Below, in pieces: positions 22,152 to 31,281 of a stretch of 64,000 nucleotides of DNA; the stretch's first letter is position 1, and each line of letters begins with the position of its first letter. The notes beneath the pieces were generated by a model that saw only the letters and a program-made list of their open reading frames with translations, was not told where the DNA came from and did not search any database. This stretch comes from Hericium rajendrae. Taxonomy: Eukaryota > Basidiomycota > Agaricomycetes > Russulales > Hericiaceae. Both the position numbers and the translations under genes were made by a program. The stretch spans positions 372,001 through 436,000 of the forward strand of contig CM065880.1 in NCBI GenBank assembly GCA_033439255.1, given 5' to 3'.

Positions 22152-25100
22152 ATGAGACAGAGCAAATACGCTCCGTCTCGCGATGGGATAACACCATCGC
22201 TAAGATTGCCCAGCAATCCCACACCCCATTCGTCGGCGGATCAACCGATAAGATACATGAATAAAAATGAGCGCAAGACGCTCCGTCGCAAAATCGAGAT
22301 AGCACTTGATCAGGCTGTCCCGGAATTACGATCCCAGCTCACGGCTGAGGATGTCCCCAAATTAAGGGAACACTGGTACGAATACGGAAAGGACATAATG
22401 TGCCCCGTACCACCGGAGTTACCTCCGTTCCGCGAAGTCAATCATCAAATACCATTGATCGACGACACGAAAGAAGATCGCTATCATCTTCCCAAGTGCC
22501 CGGAGGCGCTAAAGCCCGAGCTAATGAAGAAGATACAGCGATATTCCGACGCGGGCTGGTGGGAATCGAAGACCGTTTCCCAAGCCGCCCCACTTCTTTG
22601 TATCCCAAAGAAGTCCGGAAAACTACGCACGGTCGTTGACGCGCGGAAGCGCAACGACAATACGCGGAAAGACGTGACGCCTTTCCCTGATCAAGACCAG
22701 ATCAGAATGGATGTCGCCCGAGCGAAATACCGCTCCAAGATCGACATGAGTGATGCGTATGAACAAATCCGCATCGAGCCAGATGATATCTGGAAGACCG
22801 CATTCGCCACGGTCTATGGCACATTCGTGAGCCATGTCATGCAGCAAGGAGACTGTAATGCCCCAGCGACATTCCAGCGGCTCATGACGGTGATATTCCG
22901 TGATTGTATCGGAATATTCGTCCACGTTTACTTGGACGACGTGTTCATATTCTCTGATACTATCGCAGACCATGAAGAACACTTGAAACTGGTGTTTGAC
23001 CGCCTTAGAAATAGCCACCTATTCCTAAGTCGAGACAAGTGCGACATCTATTCCAAAAAGATGGACTGTCTCGGACATGTGATCGACGATCGTGGACTTC
23101 ACGCCGATCGTGACAAGATGTCGAAAATACGTCACTGGCCCACGCCGAAGAACTTCAATGAAGTTCAACGATTCCTGGGACTAGTTCAGTACCTAGCACA
23201 ATTCATGCCGGACCTGTCACTATACACATCCCCATTATCAGGGATGGTACGGAATGGCCACGCTTTCGAATGGCGTGCGATGCACACTCAATGCTTCGAA
23301 ATGATCAAGGCGATGGCATGTAAAATGCCGATCCTGAAGCCGATCGACCCCAGAAACCCGGATACGATTTGGGTTATCTGCGACGCCTCCACATACGGCG
23401 TCGGGGCCATGTACGGACAAGGCCCGACTTGGTTGACCTGTCGCCCAGCAGGATTCATGTCCAAAAAGTTTTCAAACGCGCAGCGTAACTACCGCACGTT
23501 TGAACAAGAGACAATCGCCATCTTAGAGGCACTCTCCAAATGGTCCGATAAACTCATCGGGCGCAAGATCTCGGTGGTCACAGACCATAAATCTTTGGAG
23601 TTCTTCGAAACTCAGAAGAACCTATCACCGCGTCAAACGCGTTGGATAGAGTTTCTATCCAAGTACGACATGAAAGTCCAGTACGTGGAAGGGAAACTCA
23701 ACAAGGTCGCCGACTGTTTCTCACGATACTACGAGTCTGTCGACAGCGACCCCGCGGGGACAGAATACGTCAATATTGACGTACTGCTGGACCCGGAGGG
23801 AGAGGATCTCTCCCCAGCCCGAATCACCGAGATTCGAGCCATGCAGCTGCGCCCACGAGAACTTCGCGAACAGGTTTCCCCTCGGGACGCGGAAGCTGCA
23901 GAACTAGATCGCCGAGCGCGCACTAGCTCCCCGCCGAACAGCACGAGCCGGGCCACGGCGAACGACCCCCGCGTCGTGACCGCCCTGACCGATGGTCCAC
24001 CCCTCCGCGAGCGGGTCGAAGGCAACGCCGACTGGACATCCCTCATCAAAGACGGATATACCAATGACCCGTTCTTTGGCAAAGTCCTGTCCAACATGGA
24101 CAGTCACCCGTCCTTCACCCTACAAGATGGGTTGATCTGGTCTAAAACCAGGACAGGAGCTGAGGTCCTGTGCATACCCGAGGCTGTCCTCAAAGGGCGT
24201 AGCGTCAGAGAAATCATCCTCGACACCGCCCACGCCACCATCGGCCATTTCGGAATGCAAAAAACCTCCGAATATGTGCGTCGATGGTACTGGTGGCCCA
24301 AGATCGGACACGACTTGGTCAAGTTCTGCTCGAGCTGCGGGTCTTGTCAAATGACAAAGACTCGCAACCAACCCCCAGCAGGACTTCTCCATAGCATGCC
24401 CATCCCGACGCACCCATGGGCGTCGATAGGGATGGACTTTGTTGGCCCTTTCCCCAAGGCCCAAGGCCTCGACTACCTCTGGGTAGTTATTTGTCGCCTT
24501 ACGTCTATGGTACATTTGCTTCCCATTACAACGCAGACTAAGGCGTCGGAGGTGGCTCATCTCTACTATAAAGAGATAGTACGACTCCACGGGGTACCGG
24601 AGTCGATCGTCTCTGATCGAGACGCGAAGTTCACGTCAACATTTTGGCGGGAACTCCATCGGCTCACGGGTACAAAACTACTCATGTCCACATCGTTCCA
24701 TCCCCAAACGGATGGTGCCTCGGAGCGCGTGATCCGCTCCATAGGGCAAATCCTGAGAAACATGGTGTCCCCTAGTCAGGAAGACTGGGTAGACCAGATC
24801 CCCATGGTAGAATTCGCGCTGAATTCCACCGTCAGTTCGAGCTCGGGATTCGCCCCGTTCGAACTGAACTACGGGTACATGCCCACCATGGGCAAGCAAC
24901 CCGTCGCTAACACCCCGTATAAAGGGGTGAAAGCGTTCGCAGAACGCGCTCGCGCGCATCTGGATGCCGCTCATGATGCTATCATCGAGAGTCGTGTCAA
25001 TCAGGCGTATTACGCTAACGCGCGCCGTACGCCCGAAGTCGAATACAAGGTCAACGACCTTGTGTATCTCTCGACTAAGAACCTGAACATGCCGAAGGGT

Positions 25101-25607
25101 CGTGCAGCGAAACTGCTACCCAAATATATCGGGCCGTTCAAGGTCCTCGAGAGCAACCCCAGCACCTCCAATTACAAGCTGGAGTTGCCCGAGGAGTTAC
25201 AGCGGCGCCGAATACACCCCGTATTCCACGCCTCTCTCCTCCGTCGTCACGAGCCCAACGACGACATCCTATTTCCGCGCCGGGAGACGAAATTGTATTA
25301 CGATTTCGGCCAACCTGACGACGAAGAATGGTACGTCGAGGACATTGTTGGACACCAATGGGTGCGCAACAAAGTCCAATTCCACATCAAGTGGTCCCTA
25401 GGCGACCACTCATGGGAACCATACGAGATCTGTAAAGATCTCGAAGCTCTCGATAGGTACCTCGAGCTTCAAGGGATTACCGACTGGCGTTCCCTCCCGC
25501 GCAAGCGCGCAGTGACTTCTACACGAAGTGTAGAAGTCGAAGACGCGTCTGGGCCCCCGAAGCCCCCTAGGCGCGCGTCTCGGCGAACGCCGAAGAAGTG
25601 CGCATAG
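22152..25607 (+). CDS. pol: Pol polyprotein (RT, RNase H, integrase, chromodomain) of nested chromovirus
   Basis: Open frame of 1151 aa in the same frame as gag-protease. Reverse transcriptase has LRTVVDARKRNDN and VYLDDVFIFSD. RNase H shows VICDASTYGVG and VVTDHKSLEF. Integrase has an H-H-C-C finger ending FCSSCGSCQ and a core with GMDFVGPFPKAQG and SIVSDRDAKFTS. The C-terminal chromodomain reads WYVEDIVGHQW and IKWSLGDHSWEPY. The layout is that of a fungal chromovirus and the frame looks whole. Confidence 0.95.
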   Translation: MRQSKYAPSRDGITPSLRLPSNPTPHSSADQPIRYMNKNERKTLRRKIEIALDQAVPELRSQLTAEDVPKLREHWYEYGKDIMCPVPPELPPFREVNHQIPLIDDTKEDRYHLPKCPEALKPELMKKIQRYSDAGWWESKTVSQAAPLLCIPKKSGKLRTVVDARKRNDNTRKDVTPFPDQDQIRMDVARAKYRSKIDMSDAYEQIRIEPDDIWKTAFATVYGTFVSHVMQQGDCNAPATFQRLMTVIFRDCIGIFVHVYLDDVFIFSDTIADHEEHLKLVFDRLRNSHLFLSRDKCDIYSKKMDCLGHVIDDRGLHADRDKMSKIRHWPTPKNFNEVQRFLGLVQYLAQFMPDLSLYTSPLSGMVRNGHAFEWRAMHTQCFEMIKAMACKMPILKPIDPRNPDTIWVICDASTYGVGAMYGQGPTWLTCRPAGFMSKKFSNAQRNYRTFEQETIAILEALSKWSDKLIGRKISVVTDHKSLEFFETQKNLSPRQTRWIEFLSKYDMKVQYVEGKLNKVADCFSRYYESVDSDPAGTEYVNIDVLLDPEGEDLSPARITEIRAMQLRPRELREQVSPRDAEAAELDRRARTSSPPNSTSRATANDPRVVTALTDGPPLRERVEGNADWTSLIKDGYTNDPFFGKVLSNMDSHPSFTLQDGLIWSKTRTGAEVLCIPEAVLKGRSVREIILDTAHATIGHFGMQKTSEYVRRWYWWPKIGHDLVKFCSSCGSCQMTKTRNQPPAGLLHSMPIPTHPWASIGMDFVGPFPKAQGLDYLWVVICRLTSMVHLLPITTQTKASEVAHLYYKEIVRLHGVPESIVSDRDAKFTSTFWRELHRLTGTKLLMSTSFHPQTDGASERVIRSIGQILRNMVSPSQEDWVDQIPMVEFALNSTVSSSSGFAPFELNYGYMPTMGKQPVANTPYKGVKAFAERARAHLDAAHDAIIESRVNQAYYANARRTPEVEYKVNDLVYLSTKNLNMPKGRAAKLLPKYIGPFKVLESNPSTSNYKLELPEELQRRRIHPVFHASLLRRHEPNDDILFPRRETKLYYDFGQPDDEEWYVEDIVGHQWVRNKVQFHIKWSLGDHSWEPYEICKDLEALDRYLELQGITDWRSLPRKRAVTSTRSVEVEDASGPPKPPRRASRRTPKKCA

Positions 25608-25744
25608 CCCCCGCGCGCTTCCGGGGCTCGGAGCCGTTAAACTTTCAGACGGATTCGGTTGTGGGCGTCTGATGGTGCCTTGCGAAAATACTGGCGTCAA
25701 GGCGCGGTCTTTTCCGCTCCCCCTCCTCAACCGCGACCACCACC

Positions 25745-28348
25745 ATGCCCGCCGAATCCCAGTCCACCAACCTGCCCCCAGCTCATGAGCCGCCTACCGC
25801 GCACACCAGTGCGCCCGGATCGCAGGCCCCGCCTGTTGATCCGCCGTCGATGGAAGTCGACGAGCCGGCCGCGTCGCAGACCGCGGGGACGAACGTCCCT
25901 GCGTCCACGACGCAGCCGCAGGGTCCGGCCAGCGACTCTGTCGCTCCCGCACCCTCTCTCCCCCCTCCCATCCCCGCCACATCGGGACTATGGGGCTGGG
26001 AGGTTGGCGCCTACGCCGTCATGCACCCGACGACAATGTGCGAGATATGCCATGCGTATCTTGTGCACACCGACGTCGGTGATGCCACCTTCGCCGCGGC
26101 GATGCGTGCTCGTCGGCATCACGAGGAGCACCTGGCCAGCAATGGCCGCGCAGTGCTCATCGCGCGCTGCGAGACCATCGAGCGCCAGTTCGCCGAATGC
26201 GCCGACGATCTGGTCCACGAGGAGAAGCGCGGCCGTCGCTACAAGACCGAGCGCGACGACGCACGGGCCGACCTCGTGACGACCCGCCGCTCGCTCGACC
26301 GCGCCACGGCGGAAAATACCCGCCTCATGGGCCTCCTTCGCGCCTACGAGACGGCTCCGCCGCCCGTCGCTGCGCCCGCCCCGCCTTCGCGCGCCTCCAC
26401 CTCATCGTCGGCTCGCGCGCCTCACGCGGCATCCAAAAAGCGGCCTTCCCAGAAGGCCCCGGCAGCCCCGCCTGCCGCCACGTCTGCATCCGCCCCCGCG
26501 CCGTCGGCGCGGCTGGACGACACCGACGTGGAAATGCCCGGTGGGTCCCCCCCACTGGGTAATTACTATGAGGACTTCTCGTCCTCCGACGGCATCGACT
26601 CGGAAGCCGAGTTGAAGCGTCGCAAGCGGAACGATGCCCGTGCCCTGCGCAAGGATCGGTCCGGTCACTGGAAGGCGTTTGACCGCCAGCGCGAAGAAGA
26701 ATCCATGGCCACGGCTTTGATGGACACGTCGCGTCGGTTCCCCGACACCACGGCCCCCGCCCCGCCTGCGCAGCCGCTCCCTGGCTTTACCATGCCTCAA
26801 TACGTGGGGAGCCAGGCGTCCATGTACGCCAGCGCGACTTTGGCAGCGCAACGCGAGCAAGTCCGCCGCTCCCGCCCGGGCCGCGTCGCCTCCACGGCGC
26901 TGGCGCCGTCTTCAACCACGTCGCAACCGCCGCCCGCGTCGAACCCGACCGCGCCTCGCCCGCCGCCCGCCCCCTCCACTGGCGTTCCGACCACCGCATC
27001 CCGCGCCCCTAAACGGAAGCGCGCCGCCGCGCCCGTAGATTGGGCCACCTTTCCAATCCGCAACATGCACGAGGCGCGACGCATCATCGCCGCCAGTGAC
27101 ACGTCGGCCGCCGCACACTCGCGCGTGCGTGCTGAGGTTTCGCGCGCCAACCTGGTGCCCGCCGCTGAACGGCCTGAATGGCAGGTGGGCCTGCTGCGCG
27201 TATGGACGCAGCATGGCACCACCAAACGCAAGCGTCAGGTGCGCGCTGAGGCCGAAGCCGCGTCCGCCGCCGCGCCCGACCCCTACGCCTCTGCGTTCGC
27301 CCCACCGCCTGGGGGCGCCCAGCCTGCGCCATCTGTCCACGAGTGGCAGATGCCCCAGGCTGCGGGACATTATGCCCCGACCTCCGCACCCGAGCCGACC
27401 CGCCCTCGCCGGACGGTGTCTAGTTCTCAGGGGGGAGGGTCCGCGGCCTCCAGCAGCAGGAACACTGCAGCCGCGGAACGAACATACCCCGGGATCGCCC
27501 CTGATCCCCGGTTCCACGACGATATGCGGTTAACGCATAACGACATGACCGTACCGGAGATGGTGGAACACTGGCGTGAGCACCCACGACAGGCGCCTGA
27601 TGGCGTAGGAGGGTACTCAGGCCAGATCACCCTCCGTCGAGGAGAAGCCTGGATTCTCGCATCGAACAGCGGCCCACCACGCAGCCCTGACAACGACCAG
27701 CGCGCGTGGTGGAACCGCGAGATAACGAACCTGTTCTCGGTTCCGGGCTGGTTCAACCAGATTGCCCGCAGATCGCACGCACGCCGGAGCAACACGATCA
27801 ACGCGATCCTGTATGCTCGGGATACGCGGAATGTCACCCCGGAGCAAGTGGTGGAACACTTGCTCCACAACGGCATCACCGATAACATGGTGATGCTGCT
27901 TGAAGAGATCAGCCGCGTGCGCCGCAACCGGATCTTGCGTCGCGCAGACGACGACATGTCCGATTGGCCTTGCGAGCCAACAGCGCAGACGATGATCGAG
28001 TCGTCCGCTCCCGACAACACCCCGTCGGGCCCCCCCCCAATCCATGAAGAATCTGCAATAGCAGACTCACACATGATCGTCGACCGTGACGACCTTACCA
28101 ACTCGGCACGCGCAACGCATCGTTCGCGTAGCGGCAGCAGGAGTCCCACCAACTCCGCGTCGTCCGTCGAGGACCTATACAAGCCCACGAAACGCGCGGC
28201 TAAGGACCTCGATGGTGACAAGGAGCCCGACTCAGACGCTATTGCATCATCGGCCGCGGAGGACACGAAATGCGACCCTCCGAAGTCACCGCCGCTCCCT
28301 CCTCTCCCTGACGAGGACGACGACGATTTGATGCAAGGACCCGAGTAG
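25745..28348 (+). CDS. Accessory ORF of nested chromovirus (product unknown)
   Basis: Open frame of 867 aa between pol and the 3' LTR, with its own ATG in a good context (CCACCACCATGCC). The first 80 residues are Pro/Thr/Ala-rich. A segment with a small Cys pair (CEICHAYLVH) is followed by a heptad-rich coiled coil (about 140-205). A long Ala/Pro-rich linker with basic patches (KRKRAAAP) leads to a globular C-terminal region (about 575-760, MTVPEMVEHWREHP, WWNREITNLFSVPGWFNQ) and an acidic tail. No transmembrane segment or signal peptide is visible, which argues against an envelope protein. No family was recognised. It is longer than many host proteins here and looks whole. Confidence 0.75.
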   Translation: MPAESQSTNLPPAHEPPTAHTSAPGSQAPPVDPPSMEVDEPAASQTAGTNVPASTTQPQGPASDSVAPAPSLPPPIPATSGLWGWEVGAYAVMHPTTMCEICHAYLVHTDVGDATFAAAMRARRHHEEHLASNGRAVLIARCETIERQFAECADDLVHEEKRGRRYKTERDDARADLVTTRRSLDRATAENTRLMGLLRAYETAPPPVAAPAPPSRASTSSSARAPHAASKKRPSQKAPAAPPAATSASAPAPSARLDDTDVEMPGGSPPLGNYYEDFSSSDGIDSEAELKRRKRNDARALRKDRSGHWKAFDRQREEESMATALMDTSRRFPDTTAPAPPAQPLPGFTMPQYVGSQASMYASATLAAQREQVRRSRPGRVASTALAPSSTTSQPPPASNPTAPRPPPAPSTGVPTTASRAPKRKRAAAPVDWATFPIRNMHEARRIIAASDTSAAAHSRVRAEVSRANLVPAAERPEWQVGLLRVWTQHGTTKRKRQVRAEAEAASAAAPDPYASAFAPPPGGAQPAPSVHEWQMPQAAGHYAPTSAPEPTRPRRTVSSSQGGGSAASSSRNTAAAERTYPGIAPDPRFHDDMRLTHNDMTVPEMVEHWREHPRQAPDGVGGYSGQITLRRGEAWILASNSGPPRSPDNDQRAWWNREITNLFSVPGWFNQIARRSHARRSNTINAILYARDTRNVTPEQVVEHLLHNGITDNMVMLLEEISRVRRNRILRRADDDMSDWPCEPTAQTMIESSAPDNTPSGPPPIHEESAIADSHMIVDRDDLTNSARATHRSRSGSRSPTNSASSVEDLYKPTKRAAKDLDGDKEPDSDAIASSAAEDTKCDPPKSPPLPPLPDEDDDDLMQGPE

Positions 28349-28438
28349 GCTAGTCCTCACACAACTGTACCTTACCGCCGAAATGGCTGGTGGGGTATAG
28401 TTCAGACTAATTCAAAAAATGAACCGTACATTCGGTCC

Positions 28439-28450
28439 AAAGGGGGAGGG
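28439..28450 (+). promoter_or_regulatory. Polypurine tract of nested element
   Basis: AAAGGGGGAGGG directly abuts the 3' LTR. This is the position and composition expected for the plus-strand DNA primer of LTR retrotransposons. Confidence 0.8.
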
Positions 28451-28718
28451 TGTAAGGCAGCGCCTTACGGCCATTCAATAACATCGCACGCACGCGATCG
28501 TCGACGCGACTCGGGCCGGATAGGACCGGACCCCGCGCCTACGGGCGCGTTTGTACATGTTTATATACGGACTTATGGGCGCCGATCGTGGCGCCTGTCA
28601 CTTGACCTTTGTAACTACATCCACACTACGCCTGTGCAATCCATCCCACACCCATCGGGTACAGTGGAATCTGCTCAGCTTGTGTGACTGTAGATACTAC
28701 AAAGTGTGATTCCTTACA
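28451..28718 (+). repeat. 3' LTR of nested element
   Basis: Second copy of the 268-bp LTR, followed by the right target duplication CTCCC at 28719-28723. Confidence 0.95.
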
Positions 28719-28723
28719 CTCCC

Positions 28724-30241
28724 GCATCCGACCCGCCACGCCCGACGGCGCCGGGCCAAGCACCCTAGCCGCGTCCTCCGCCAGTCTTGCCCCGCTCCCG
28801 CCCCGGCCCACGTTTTCGCCGCCGCGCCCCGCCGTGTCCCGTCCCCGCAGCGACTCCGCCGCGGATGACGGGCGCGCCAGGCAAGCCAAGCGTCCTCAGC
28901 GGCGGCCGAGCCCCGTCCACGGCCACACCTCGGCATCCCGCTCCCGTGGCCTCCGGGACCGCTTCGTTTCCGGGTCGTCGCTGGCGGACCGTATCACCTC
29001 GCCCACCCTTGCGCAGCGTTTGGACCCCGGCCTCGCGCCCCACGATGCAGCACCCCGTGGCGATTCCGCCGCGCCGGCAGCTGCACCGCCTGTCGGACGC
29101 CTCCGACCCTCCGCCACGTCTCCTCCTGCATATGCGTCCTTCCGCCGTTCCCGCCGCGCCGCCTGCTGCGCCCGCCCCTGCGCCGCCCGCTGCCACAGTC
29201 CCCGCGCCAGTTGTCCCGCCGCCCGTCGCCCCGCCACCTGTCGCCCTGCCGCCCGCTTCCGTTCTCTCGCCCGCGGCCGCGGCTCCACCACCTCTTCCTT
29301 CGCGGCTGGAGCCCATCCATCCTGCAGTTCCCGTCGCGCTCGGCGTCGACGCCGCCGCATCGCCGCTTGCCGTGCCTCCCGTCCCCGCCTCCGCCGCGCG
29401 GGGCACTCTTTATTTTTCCGCTCGCTCCGTCTTGCGCGTCGCGGTGCACCGCTCCGCCGCCCCGTCTGCCCCGCTCGCGGATCTTTTGCGCGACCTGGTG
29501 CAGCGCGGCATTGCGGTCACATGGCGCGTACCCCGACCCCTGCCCGCCCCTGGCGCGCCCGCGGCCGGCCCTCCGCCCGACTTCCTGCTCACTTCGTGGG
29601 CTGCCGCCCCGTCCCCGTCACTGTCGCTTTACCTTGGTATGCTTCACGACCTCCTCCAGCGGCCGCACGCGCGGCAATGGCTCCTTCGCGGCGGCTTATC
29701 CTGGCGTCTGGCTCTGCACTACGGCCCTCCTTCCCTTCTCGCGGACGCACTCTCCGGGCCGTCCTCCACTGCGCTCAACTCGGGCCGGGGTTGTCCTTGG
29801 GATCTGCCCGTGTCCAGCATCAGCGATTTGCCGTCGGACGCGGAGACGGCGGCCCTCACTGGCCAGACTGCCGTCGGCGGTTTCTGGCCCCCGGTCGATG
29901 TATGGGAGCAGTCCGCCGCCTGGACGGGCGAGTGGCATACCGCGAACGAGCATTGGTTCCAGCAATGTCTCGCGCAGCTCGCTGCGGGTGACTCCCTGCT
30001 CCGCACCGAGTCATCTTGGCGTCGCCAGGTTCGTCGTGGCCTCCTTACTTCGGCGCGCCACCTCGGGGATGGCCTGGGTTCTTTACTCAGTGCTAATCAA
30101 ATGGTCAACGCGTATCCCGAGGCCGCGGCTTTGCCTTCCCTCTCCTTCCCGGCGCTCGCGCCCGCGCCCCCGCCCGTGTCCGCTGCCGCGCCCCCGCCCG
30201 GCCCCCCCGCACCACCGCCGGATTCGACCCCGCACCTCTAG
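28724..30241 (+). other. Accessory region of outer element, right part
   Basis: Outer-element sequence resuming after the nested insertion and its target duplication, very GC-rich and open on the plus strand. Translation is Pro/Ala/Ser-rich at first, then more globular (SWRLALHYGPPSLLADAL, TGEWHTANEHWFQQCL), ending at 30241, 34 bp before the 3' LTR. Product unknown; fossil part of an interrupted region. Confidence 0.55.
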
Positions 30242-30265
30242 TGTTCTTCACGGTGCAGCTTGACT

Positions 30266-30275
30266 AGGGGGGCTT
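30266..30275 (+). promoter_or_regulatory. Purine-rich tract before outer 3' LTR
   Basis: AGGGGGGCTT lies directly before the 3' LTR and is the likely polypurine tract, although its last bases are pyrimidines. Confidence 0.55.
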
Positions 30276-30897
30276 TGTAACGGATGCCGGGTGCCGAGTG
30301 ATGTCATGCGACGCCAGGCGCCGGGAGCCATCACGCGCCAACACGGAATCTCGAGGTAGCCGGGCCCGGAAGCGCCGCCTTCCCGATTAGGTAGTCAAGC
30401 CACACCGGCCGACCTACTGTACAGTTGAGGGCGGACCTGCAATCTTATTTTCTTCCGTATTTAGTGTACGTCTTGTGTAGGAAAAATCATCATTCATTGT
30501 CTATCATCTTCCGAATCTTACTTCTCTTTTCTTGCTTTTTCCTTTCTCTCGAACGACGTCTGCACGCGCGCTTCGAACGAGCGCCCGCGCCTTGCTTCTG
30601 AACGAGGAAGTCGAAGCGCGCCCACATACGCAAATCCGGCCAAAGGCCGTCTTTGGTGAGTGGACCGCCTCGTCTTCTTCTTCTCTCCACGACGCGTCGT
30701 CCGAGGTAACAGGCGAGTTCGCCTGCCTCGTCCTCCGTCCCTCCGATTCCTAGGAGTCTTTGTCGAGCCGAACTGAGACTTCTCGTTCGACTTTGACTCG
30801 GGCGCCTCGCTTGGACTCGAGGACCGCACACACCTCTGCTCTCCAACGCCCGCTAGCCACGGTGAGGACTCCCGGTACTTGCGACCGTTGCGTCACA
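30276..30897 (+). repeat. 3' LTR of outer element
   Basis: Second copy of the 622-bp LTR, followed by the right target duplication GAAAT (30898-30902). Confidence 0.95.
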
Positions 30898-30902
30898 GAA
30901 AT

Positions 30903-31281
30903 GCCTGTACATACTGTAAGCATCCTCTAGCTTTCTCTTTCCCACCATGCCCGTACAGTCCGGTTGCACCAACCCGCGCGGCGCGACCAGTCCCCGCGCT
31001 CTGAACCCACCAGACCTCGCCGGACAGCAGCAAAGCTGCGTACATGACACAGCACGGAAGCATGGAACTGAGTAGGTACCGCATCTACCCTACGGCTGCT
31101 CATGCGATGAGTGCGTAACGTTATGTATGGGCCTAACTTACCCCGGATCTGATGATGACGAATTGGTTGTCTGATGCGCGAGTGGGCGCTTGCCTCCTCA
31201 CCACCCAACGACGACCGTGAGTGCGACGAGACTTGCGAGCCCAAGCGTACTGGGTGAATCACGGCGGACGAAGACAGAGCC
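30903..31281. other. Upstream region of the MYND gene
   Basis: No gene seen. From about 31055 the sequence recurs at about 34390-34610, upstream of the degraded copy, so the duplicated unit included this 5' flank. Confidence 0.6.

Larger units (their letters stand above)
17721..28718 (+). mobile_element. Nested Ty3/Gypsy chromovirus LTR retrotransposon
   Basis: Two 268-bp direct repeats beginning TGTAAGG and ending CCTTACA flank an internal region of about 10.5 kb. The target duplication CTCCC is present at 17716-17720 and 28719-28723, so the insertion into the outer element is intact at both ends. Order: LTR, gag with zinc knuckle and protease, pol, a large accessory frame, purine tract, LTR. 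I see one mismatch between the LTRs, so it is young, and by position it must be younger than the outer element. All three long frames look whole. Confidence 0.95.
7567..30897 (+). mobile_element. Outer Ty3/Gypsy chromovirus LTR retrotransposon, interrupted by a nested element
   Basis: The element is bounded by two 622-bp direct repeats that begin TG and end CA, and is flanked by GAAAT on both sides (7562-7566 and 30898-30902), so both ends are intact. Parts in order: 5' LTR, gag with zinc knuckle, pol (protease, reverse transcriptase, RNase H, integrase, chromodomain), an accessory region, a purine-rich tract and the 3' LTR. A second LTR element of 10,998 bp sits in the accessory region. Without that insert and one copy of its target duplication the element would be about 12.3 kb, long for a chromovirus because of the accessory region. 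I see one mismatch between the two LTRs, so the insertion is recent. Apart from the nested insertion, gag and pol look whole. Confidence 0.95.
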
